Part shown: positions 9,250 to 16,462 of the stretch, piece after piece
How positions within the stretch are numbered: the first letter of the stretch is position 1
Layout of the letters: each line of letters begins with the position of its first letter
NCBI GenBank assembly: GCA_029558835.1
Contig: JAKQDH010000163.1
Location: forward strand, 62,001 to 126,000
DNA: 64,000 bases
Direction of reading: 5' to 3'
Source of the DNA: Planctomycetota bacterium
GTDB lineage: Bacteria; Planctomycetota; Phycisphaerae; UBA1845
Made by a program: the position numbers and the translations under genes
The notes under the pieces: model-generated
Seen by the model: only the letters and a program-made list of their open reading frames with translations
What the model was told of the DNA's origin: nothing
Database searches by the model: none

Positions 9250-10353
9250 GCGACGTGGGAGTCGCGGACGCTTGGCACCTAAGGCAGTCCCGGTAGCTCC
9301 GGCAGGGTGTCGCGCCCGTCCAAAGAACACCGGCCGGTCGGCAGTGATGTGCGACGCGGTGTGAGGTGAACACATAGCCCGGACGGGGCGGTGCCTGAGT
9401 ACACGGGATTGTGCAGGTGCGGAAACCCTAGGGAGGCCGTCTCACCGGCCCGCGGCGGCTTCGGCCGATCGCGGCGGAGAGACCAGCCGAGGACCGATCG
9501 AGACTCTGGGGTGCCGGCGGATTCGGCGGGTTCCTCGCCGGGTCGGCGAAGCACGTGAGAGGAGTCCGGGTGAAGGCTCGGGCAAAGTTCTCGGGGGAGG
9601 GCCTCGGAAGGGCAAAGCCCAAGGGAGCAGCCGGCGGCCGGTGTACCAACACTACACCCGGTCGTCAGGGATGCTCGCAGGGGGCAAAACCCAGGAACCG
9701 CGGCCTGCCGGGCCGGTCGGTCGTCTCCGCGACCGAAACAACGGCGGGCAAAACGGTAGGTGGGTGCTTCCCGGTGGAAACGCCGGGGTTACCCTGCGGG
9801 TGGAGGAGGCTCCGAAGGGCGAATCCCAGGAGCGCCGCCGGTGCGAAACAGAACCGGCAGGGGACCGAAGGGAGGAAGCCGCCAAGAGGGTAGCCAAACC
9901 CTGAAGGCGGAACGTAGCGGGCTGAGGTAAGGCCCGCGGGAAGTGGACCTTCGATCCCGAGAGTGCTGAAGGGAGCAGGAGCCCATGAGGGGAGCTGACC
10001 GGTTGCGGCCGGTTGGCAAGGTGTCACCGGGTAAGACTCTGAAGGGAGGCTAACTCGAAGAGAGGGTGACCGGGTGCTTTGACAGTGCCCGGCCGGGCGC
10101 GACGCGGGAAAACCACACAGCCGAGAGAACGCTCAACGGCAAAGTGGGGTCGCCTAACCAGTAGCGGCGATACCGTGACGCGAGACGAACTCTGCACGAG
10201 AGGCTGATCTCAAGAGAGGAGGCCGGACGGCGGAAACGTCGGCCCGGCAAACCACGACACCCAGATACCCTGAAGGGCGCACAAGCGCTGAGCTTCCACG
10301 TCGCACTTTTTTGCGCGCCCGGGGGCCCGGTCAGCCTTGACCGGGCCCCTTTT
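9250..10353 (+). ncRNA. Candidate large structured non-coding RNA (about 1.1 kb)
   Basis: The block is gene-free but densely paired. The ends close on each other: GTGCGACG at 9349-9356 pairs with CGTCGCAC at 10299-10306, which is followed by six T. Local hairpins include CGGC-TTCG-GCCG (9456-9467), GGTGTA/TACACC (9640-9658), CGGTCG/CGACCG (9718-9735) and GCGGGC/GCCCGC (9917-9937). One nested three-level stem is GCGAC/GTCGC (10099-10103, 10149-10153), CCAC/GTGG (10113-10116, 10144-10147), GCCG/CGGC (10120-10123, 10137-10140). An 11-base mini-hairpin of the form GGGCRAADCCC followed by AGG occurs three times (9610, 9682, 9817). The unpaired segments are rich in GAAA and CAAA, as in large ribozymes. 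Landmarks of RNase P, tmRNA, SRP RNA, rRNA and group II intron domain V are missing. The function is unknown. Confidence 0.7.
10322..10353 (+). terminator. Intrinsic terminator of the structured RNA
   Basis: Perfect 12-bp stem GGGGCCCGGTCA / TGACCGGGCCCC with loop GCCT, followed by TTTT (10350-10353). It is the best terminator in the window and marks the 3' end of the non-coding transcript. Confidence 0.9.
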
Positions 10354-10580
10354 CTGCGCCCCGGCCATGAGTCCGTTGAGCATACGCCGTCGGCCCGCGG
10401 CGGCCAACGTCGAACTCGTCGACCGCCGTGGTCTTCGGGGCTCACGGTCAATCCTCCGAGTCGTTCTACCGGCTGCCACGTCGTCACGGCGGCAATGACC
10501 GTCCCCGGGGTTGCATGGAAGCCGGCGGCCGCCACACGCGGCACGCGAAACGCCTCTGTTGGCCGCCTGCTCGGTATGGT

Positions 10581-11690
10581 TCAGCGGGCAATGAACAGCA
10601 GTTGACACGTGTCGCGTCTGGTGGAGAGAGCGTATTGGTAGCGGCGCTGGTCGCACAACTCGACGTGCGGCCTCACGCGGCGCAGCATCTCCAGAAGCTC
10701 GGCCGGAGTCGGAATGCCATCGTCGCGGTAGGAGAGCACGAGAATACTGCGGTGGAAGCGTTCGAACATGCGCCGAAACAGATCAGGGCAGGTGCTCGCC
10801 GAGGTCCAGGGATCCGGCTGACGCAGCAGACGCCGGTGCTTTGCTCCGAAGTCCACCAGTTGCGGCCACTCGTCGTAGCGCACCATGCCCTCCAGAAAAT
10901 GGTAGAAATCGCGGTAATCGACGCCGACACCGGCGCGGTTCACGTAGGGCGGGTCCAGGTACACCAGATCGAAATCCAGGTCAGCCGCCAGCGCATCGCC
11001 GCAGGTTGCCCGGCACGCCACGCCGGTATCGAGGACGGCACGATTCGCCTGTTCGACATAGCGCCGCGCGTGCTCGGAGAAGCTCCGGTCCCACGACGTC
11101 TTGTTACCGAAGCCGCGGCGGACGGAGGCGGAACGCATGTAAAGATTGCGGCGGTGGAACAGATTGTAGGGGCGCTTGGCCAGCCCGGCCTGCATCAGCA
11201 CGAAGTAGCCCAGGGCCCGCTGATAAGGACACGACAGCGCCCGCACGTTGCCAACGGCCACGTCCAGCCAGCGGTTCTCCTCGTCCGTGAAGTAAATGCC
11301 CGCGAACGTTCGCTCGATGAAGTCACTGTAACGGCGACTGCGGTGCCGAACGCCGATGCGTTCGCTGAAGTCACCCTCAAGGCGGACGCGGCTGTTCTCG
11401 ATCAACGCCAACGCAATCTGGTAGTTGAACACGAGGGCATCGTTGCAGGTAACGGCCTTGCCGGCGCACTTGAAGGCATGGGCAACCGCTCCTGTCCCTC
11501 CGAACGCATCCAGTACGGTGTGGAAGTCCAGGCGGCGGAGCTGGTCCACAATGGCCTGGGCGAGCCGTCGCTTGCTGCCTTGGTAACGCGTGGTGGGGAA
11601 CGAGTGGCCGGACACGCCACGCACTGTCGCGGCGGTGGCAGAAGCAAGACGCGTCGCCGTCTGGGACTCAGGCAGCACAGACTCCCGCAC
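10581..11690 (-). CDS. D12-class (Dam-like) adenine-N6 DNA methyltransferase
   Basis: A 369-residue protein. GTG 11690 is preferred because AGGGGAGG lies seven bases upstream; an ATG at 11786 has no such site. The order of motifs is that of the alpha class: TTRYQGSKRRL (AdoMet site start), DAFGGTGAVAHAFK (motif I), NDALVFNYQ, then YLDPPYVNR (motif IV catalytic DPPY) near residue 270. Residues 100-240 would be the target recognition region. No restriction endonuclease gene adjoins it, so it is either an orphan regulatory methylase or part of a defence unit whose partner is elsewhere. It converges with the large structured RNA, 227 bases from its terminator. Confidence 0.9.
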   Translation of the reverse strand: MRESVLPESQTATRLASATAATVRGVSGHSFPTTRYQGSKRRLAQAIVDQLRRLDFHTVLDAFGGTGAVAHAFKCAGKAVTCNDALVFNYQIALALIENSRVRLEGDFSERIGVRHRSRRYSDFIERTFAGIYFTDEENRWLDVAVGNVRALSCPYQRALGYFVLMQAGLAKRPYNLFHRRNLYMRSASVRRGFGNKTSWDRSFSEHARRYVEQANRAVLDTGVACRATCGDALAADLDFDLVYLDPPYVNRAGVGVDYRDFYHFLEGMVRYDEWPQLVDFGAKHRRLLRQPDPWTSASTCPDLFRRMFERFHRSILVLSYRDDGIPTPAELLEMLRRVRPHVELCDQRRYQYALSTRRDTCQLLFIAR

Positions 11691-11998
11691 GGTTTTGCCT
11701 CCCCTGACGCGCGCCTTCAGCGCCGGCTGCGTTGTAGTTGCCCCGGCTCCTCCCGGCAACTGCCCCCCAGGCGCCCCTCGGTGCACGTGGCTGCTAACCC
11801 CGGCCGCCAGTCTGGCGGTACGTGTTCAGCATTTCCCGCGTCCGGGGGGAGTAGTGCGTGCCTCAGGCGGGCGTCATTGCCTCCGCTGCCCTCACCCCGG
11901 CCCCTCTCCCGAGGGGAGAGGGGTACGCCGCGCGGGTCCCGGTGGTCGCGACAGCGGCGGCGGAGGCCAATATCGCGGGCGGAATCGGGGGAATCGGC
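11691..11998. other. Divergent intergenic region with a REP-like hairpin
   Basis: It lies between the methylase start and the promoter of the following gene. It holds the REP-like hairpin at 11889-11924 and no gene; a long plus-strand frame here is the antisense shadow of the methylase. Confidence 0.6.
11889..11924. repeat. REP-like hairpin repeat, copy 1
   Basis: CCCTCACCCC, then CCCCTCTCCC pairing with GGGGAGAGGGG. One of six copies of the same unit in the window. Confidence 0.75.
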
Positions 11999-12027
11999 TT
12001 GCAACCAACCTGACCTTGTGATACTAT
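11999..12027 (+). promoter_or_regulatory. Promoter upstream of the Trp/Tyr-rich TPR protein
   Basis: TTGCAA (11999-12004), 17-base spacer, TACTAT (12022-12027). It predicts a leader of about 68 bases before the ATG at 12102. Confidence 0.55.
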
Positions 12028-12101
12028 TAACATGGTGGAACATTTGACTTGCGAAAGGGGTCCGCAGGGGACGCCGACTGTAGCTGACCGGAGGCGAAGC
12101 C

Positions 12102-13934
12102 ATGTCATGGCGAGAATTAAAGCTATACTCTTTGCGAGCCGGGTGGCTTGGCGCGGGGCTTGTGCTTGCCTTAGCTGCAATCCTGGCGATGGCGGCCAGC
12201 GCCCGCGCGGGTGAGCCGGCAAGACGAAGTAGTGGGTCAGGGTCCGCATCTTCATCGGGGCGGACGCGGCAAGCAGCGCCCAGCAGGTCGCCGCGATCGG
12301 GCTCAACGCAGAGTGCCTCCCGCACCCCGGCCGCCCCGCGGAGTCCAGCGCGCAGCGCCGGCGTGCCGCCGGCCGCATCGTCACGGGCCACGCGGTCCGT
12401 ACCGTCGGCCCAATCGACAGCCGCTCCGCGGCGGGCCACCAGGTCCGGCACGGCTTCCGGCGGGTCCGTGACCCGGCAGGGGCTGGAGCGCAGCAACATC
12501 CGTGGGCGCGACGCCGGCGCGACCGGCCGGACGGCGCGGCCCGGGTCTACGCCGGCCGGCGCGTCGTCGCGGAGGATTATCAAGGCAGGGCAGGGCACTC
12601 GTCCCGCTTCCGGCGTGAGTGCGGGGACACGCGTCGTACGTGTTAACCGGCTGGAGGCAGGCGCTGCGGCTGACGCGCAGAGCGGATCCGCCGTGAGCCG
12701 CCAAGGCGCACGACCGGCGTCTCCGCTGGTGCGTGTCCCGGCGCGCGAGGCCTCAGCCGTTCCGCGAGTGAAGGGGCGCACGGAGGGGCCGATTCGGCCG
12801 CGCGGCTCGGTAGGCGCTGCGGAGCCTGCGGGATTGACCGGGGTGGTGGACCTGAGCCCCTCACGCGGCTTGGTGCCGTCGCTGGATGTGCGAGTGGGCC
12901 CCACGCGAACGCCGCCGTCGGCGTCCATTACGCTGGACCTGCAGGGCAGAAACGGCGGCTTGGGGTTGACGTTCGGCCGGCGGGGCACCGTGGACTGGCG
13001 GCGGCAACACTGGTGGAACTACACTGGTGGGGTTCGCTCACCGAGCCTCTGCATGGTTCTGCCGGAGTATCCGACGTACAACGGCTTCGCCCGGACCTAC
13101 GCCTGGACTTACGCCCCGTACTGCACGTCGCTGGCGGTAAACGGCTATCGGTACGAGGCCGCGTATGCGCGCTGCCGTCCGTACTACACGCGGTCGTGCT
13201 ATCGCACGTACTCGTTACCGTCCTGGCGCTACAGCAGCCTGTGGTATGACACTTGGCCGTACACATGGTGGCCGGGCGATCTCGACTCGACGGTCAACGT
13301 GTACAACTACTATCCGGAGGGGGCCGGGGTGGCCGCGGACTCCGACGCCGCGCTGCTGCGGCCAGCGCCGGTGGTGGCGGGTGCGCCGGTCGTGATGGGC
13401 AGTGGTCTACCGGCAACGCCTGGGGCGGAGGGCGAAATCGGCGTGGTACTGGGCGAGCCGGAGACGCCTTTAGATGAGTGTTTCGTTGAGTTCCTGGCGG
13501 GGCGATACGCCGATGCCAGACGGTGCTTCGTGCGGCTGGTCATGGAGGGTGACACCGACGGGTTGGCCACGTTCTACTACGGTCTGGCGAGCTTCGCGCT
13601 GGGCGAGTTCGACGTGGCCGGGGCGGGCATGCGCCGGGCGATTGTGGTGAATCCGGCGTTGCTGGATGACCCGCCGGCCGTGGCCCAGCTCTATCTGGAC
13701 GTCGAACGGCTGAACCGGCAGTTGGGCCTGCTGGCGGTGACGGTGGAGCAGTCGCAGGGACCGGCGAACCACGACGCCCTGTTCGCGTTGGGCTACCTGT
13801 GTTATGCCCTGGGTCTGCAAGAGGACGCGGCCGCGGCCGTGGGTCGGCTGGGTGCCATCGCTCCCGACGACATCGTGGCGCAACACCTGCGGGAGCGGGT
13901 TGGCGGGGAGGAGAGCCCGGCCGGCGGGCCTTGA
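12102..13934 (+). CDS. Secreted protein: Ser/Arg/Ala-rich, aromatic-rich middle, TPR-like end
   Basis: A 610-residue protein with GGAGGCG before the ATG and a signal peptide ending AASARAG (about residue 37). Residues 38-290 are low-complexity Ser, Arg, Ala, Thr and Pro, with a strong positive charge and little predicted fold. Residues 300-400 are strikingly aromatic: WRRQHWWNYTGG, then many Trp, Tyr and paired Cys (CRPYYTRSCYRTY). Residues 445-600 are helical repeats resembling TPR (FYYGLASFALGEFDVAGAGM; LFALGYLCYALGLQEDAAA). Proteins of this design occur in planctomycetes without known function; a cell-envelope role is an inference. Confidence 0.7.
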   Translation: MSWRELKLYSLRAGWLGAGLVLALAAILAMAASARAGEPARRSSGSGSASSSGRTRQAAPSRSPRSGSTQSASRTPAAPRSPARSAGVPPAASSRATRSVPSAQSTAAPRRATRSGTASGGSVTRQGLERSNIRGRDAGATGRTARPGSTPAGASSRRIIKAGQGTRPASGVSAGTRVVRVNRLEAGAAADAQSGSAVSRQGARPASPLVRVPAREASAVPRVKGRTEGPIRPRGSVGAAEPAGLTGVVDLSPSRGLVPSLDVRVGPTRTPPSASITLDLQGRNGGLGLTFGRRGTVDWRRQHWWNYTGGVRSPSLCMVLPEYPTYNGFARTYAWTYAPYCTSLAVNGYRYEAAYARCRPYYTRSCYRTYSLPSWRYSSLWYDTWPYTWWPGDLDSTVNVYNYYPEGAGVAADSDAALLRPAPVVAGAPVVMGSGLPATPGAEGEIGVVLGEPETPLDECFVEFLAGRYADARRCFVRLVMEGDTDGLATFYYGLASFALGEFDVAGAGMRRAIVVNPALLDDPPAVAQLYLDVERLNRQLGLLAVTVEQSQGPANHDALFALGYLCYALGLQEDAAAAVGRLGAIAPDDIVAQHLRERVGGEESPAGGP

Positions 13935-13964
13935 CAGTCGAATGCCGAGGCGGCGTCGCCGCTG

Positions 13965-14075
13965 GTAGCTGTTAAGGTGGGTGGCATGCCCTCACCCGTC
14001 GCAGGCGGGGGTGGGCATTGTCCGCGGCTGCCGAGGCATGCTTAGCCGCGACTGCGTACGTGGTTGGCGTCTTCC
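13965..14075 (-). mobile_element. Decayed MITE-like element, copy 4 (inverted)
   Basis: The bases from GTAGCTGTTAAG onward follow the reverse complement of the MITE (GTGGGTGGCATGCCCTCACC, then GAGGCATGCTTA). The distal part is rearranged and ends with GTACGTGGTTGGCGTCTTC, similar to a second left end. No clear target duplication remains. Confidence 0.6.
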
Positions 14076-14124
14076 GCGTGAGGGGCGAGCGGGCTCGTGC
14101 AGCACGGGGGCGCCTTGGCCGCCG

Positions 14125-14160
14125 CCCTCACCCCTGCCCCTCTCCCGAGGGGAGAGGGGT
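14125..14160. repeat. REP-like hairpin repeat, copy 2
   Basis: CCCTCACCCC, then CCCCTCTCCC pairing with GGGGAGAGGGG. It lies 37 bases beyond the stop of the minus-strand gene ending at 14198, so it would sit at the 3' end of that mRNA. Confidence 0.75.
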
Positions 14161-14197
14161 TCAGTCGCCGCACGCCCGCCCTTACCACACCAGCAAC

Positions 14198-16159
14198 CTA
14201 CTTCGCGGGCCGGGGTGGCGGCGGTGGCGGCGGAGGAGCGGGTGACGGCTCCCCGCCGGGCGGTGGCGGAGGCGGCGGTGGGGGTGGCGGCGACGCGGGC
14301 TTGTACGTCGTCACGGCCTCCGTCCGCAAGTTCAGGCCGTCCAGCGCGTTCATGGACGCGGAAGAGCTGTAGAAATCAATCTGCTGGAGCACCGGGCCGA
14401 GCTTCAGCAGAATGGTGAATACCGCCTGCATGACGGCCTTGACTTCAGCGGCGTCGGGTTCGTCCTCCGGTACGGCGGCCATCATGAGGTTTCCAACAAA
14501 ACCCACCATCTGCAGCGCCATCGCCAGCTCCTGCCCGAGGTGCGACAGATCGCTGAACGACAACGCGAGTACGGGCGTCTTGGGAACGAGCCCCTCGGCG
14601 CGGAACCGCTCGTTCTGGGTGATCGAGGGGGCCTTGCCGGCCGCCACCGCCAGACACTTGTTCACGGCCGGCTCGGACGAGCCGATCATCAACCACTCCT
14701 CGTGCACGCCGATCACCAGGCGCAGACCCCACATCATCACCATGGGGTGGGTCACGCTGCGGAAACCCTCCGCGTCCACCTTGGCCGGCATGATCATCAG
14801 TTGCTGATTGCGCTGGGCCAGGAACGCGTTGAGCTTGTCGATGGCGGCGTTGACCTTCTGCAGCGCCAGCGCCGGGTCGGTCACCCGGATCATGAAGACC
14901 GAGTCACTGGTGCTCATGGGCGTGGCGACGGACGGCGGCAACGTCACGCTGACCATCTCGCCGCCCCACCAACTGAACAGGTCAGCTTGCGGATCGAAGC
15001 CGGTGGAGGCGAGGAGCGCCTGCCACTGGGCGACGTTGGCCGCCCCGTCCGGCAGGTCCTTCTCGACGAAGTTGAGAATGAGGTGATAGAGCCTGGGAAC
15101 GTCAAGGAACGCGTTGAGGCTGAAGCCGGTGGCTTCCTGGGGCAGATAGCGGTCGAACTTCTCGAACGGCTTGCGCTCCAGGAATACCTGGGCCAGCGGT
15201 GAATGTCGCTTGTCCTCCTTGATCCGCGCCACGCTGTGGGTGAGCGTGCGCTGCCCGTCGGTCTCGTCAGAGGCGACGATATAGTCGAGGATATCAACGA
15301 GGTCGAACACCTTGGTCAGCAGGCGGATGACGTCCTCCGCCTCCTGCCCACCCTGCTTCGTTGCCACTTCCATGATGCCGCGCATGCTCTTCATGAAGGC
15401 GTCGAAGTCGAAGAACATGATCCCGTCTTCGGGCGGCGGGACGAGTCCCAGAGCCTGCTGGAAGCGCGGCGAGGCCACCACCGAGGGACCGGCAGGCTTC
15501 CCCGCCAGCGACCCGACCACCTGCTCCAACGCCCGCCGCCCGGTGACGAACCCAATCACGTCCTGGCGGTGGAAGAGGTGCAGGGAGTACCCCGCCTGCG
15601 GAATGTCCACCGTCCACACCCGTGCCCCGAGCAACTCACTCTGGCTTACCGGCACGCCGCCCAACCCGGTCAGCCAGCCCAGCAAGGCCGCCAACCCATT
15701 GGCGTTGGCCTCGGCGGTCTCGGCCACGCCGCGCGCCAGCAGCAAGTACTCGGGCAGAACGACGTCCCCACCGCCTTCCGCGGGGAGTGTCTGGACCACC
15801 ATTCGCTCAGCAAACGCCACCTCATGCCTGACAAGGTCAGCCCAACGGACGGCCTGGAACAACCCGGTCACCGTGGCCGTGGTCTGCTCCGCCTGGGCGC
15901 GGTCCTCCTCGCCCAGCTTCGAGAGGATGAGCTTCTTGACCTCCTCCACGATGCCGCTGTCTTCAAACGACTTGAACACGCGGGCCCATTGGGCTTCCAC
16001 CCAGGCGCGCTCGGGGTTGTCCACGCCGTTGACGACCATCCAGCAGTCGGCAGGGATGTGCCGCGCCAGCGTGAAGTTGGCCGGCAACTCGGCGGCCCAC
16101 GCCGCCGTTACCAGCGACCCCAGCACTAACAGCATCCCGAAGAGTGATCGGTTACGCAT
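14198..16159 (-). CDS. Secreted DUF3352-like protein with polyproline tail
   Basis: A 653-residue protein. ATG 16159 is chosen over an upstream frame because GGAGGA precedes it and a signal peptide follows (LLVLGSLVTAAWAAEL). The body is regular alpha/beta with a pattern of secreted planctomycete proteins that begin IPADCWMVVNGVDNPERAW; it resembles DUF3352-type proteins, but no catalytic motif is visible. The last 35 residues are almost pure proline in two runs, split by GGEPSPA, encoded by GGN repeats. The tail could span peptidoglycan or anchor protein contacts (inference). The gene at 36884 has a similar overall design. Confidence 0.7.
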   Translation of the reverse strand: MRNRSLFGMLLVLGSLVTAAWAAELPANFTLARHIPADCWMVVNGVDNPERAWVEAQWARVFKSFEDSGIVEEVKKLILSKLGEEDRAQAEQTTATVTGLFQAVRWADLVRHEVAFAERMVVQTLPAEGGGDVVLPEYLLLARGVAETAEANANGLAALLGWLTGLGGVPVSQSELLGARVWTVDIPQAGYSLHLFHRQDVIGFVTGRRALEQVVGSLAGKPAGPSVVASPRFQQALGLVPPPEDGIMFFDFDAFMKSMRGIMEVATKQGGQEAEDVIRLLTKVFDLVDILDYIVASDETDGQRTLTHSVARIKEDKRHSPLAQVFLERKPFEKFDRYLPQEATGFSLNAFLDVPRLYHLILNFVEKDLPDGAANVAQWQALLASTGFDPQADLFSWWGGEMVSVTLPPSVATPMSTSDSVFMIRVTDPALALQKVNAAIDKLNAFLAQRNQQLMIMPAKVDAEGFRSVTHPMVMMWGLRLVIGVHEEWLMIGSSEPAVNKCLAVAAGKAPSITQNERFRAEGLVPKTPVLALSFSDLSHLGQELAMALQMVGFVGNLMMAAVPEDEPDAAEVKAVMQAVFTILLKLGPVLQQIDFYSSSASMNALDGLNLRTEAVTTYKPASPPPPPPPPPPPGGEPSPAPPPPPPPPRPAK

Positions 16160-16462
16160 CGCATGTTCCTCCGCTGGTGTGCCCGACCGGAGTATGCCGG
16201 GCGACTGCCTGCAGTTCGCCGCAGAACTCCCTACCGGCCGCATGCCTCGCATGCCGCTACGTCCGGCGCCGGTTGCACCACCCCAGGGGAACCAGCGTCG
16301 CTTCGTCAGCAACCTCCCAGAAGCTCCGGCCGGCCGCTGACATGGGCGCTCGCGCCGGCCCTTCTCTCCCTTCCTCAAAGCATACCGATGCGCTCGGCTG
16401 GAAACCACCACGGCAGTGTGGATTGTTGTGGGAAGTTGTCCGCGGCGGAGCCTTTCTGACGG

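Noticed and set aside
9555..9904. Open frames of 80-112 codons inside the structured RNA region
   Set aside because: They lack ribosome sites, overlap each other on several frames, and their codons follow the stem-loops; such frames are common in GC-rich structured RNAs.
9250..10353. RNase P RNA, tmRNA, SRP RNA, rRNA or group II intron
   Set aside because: The conserved cores (e.g. GAGGAAAGTCCGGGC and ACAGAAACA of RNase P, the group II domain V GAAA hairpin with AGC triad) are not present; the weak GAGTCCGGGTGAAGG likeness to RNase P is not supported elsewhere.
10428..12047. 539-codon plus-strand frame opposite the methylase
   Set aside because: It is the antisense shadow; the minus strand carries DPPY and FGGTG motifs and a good ribosome site.
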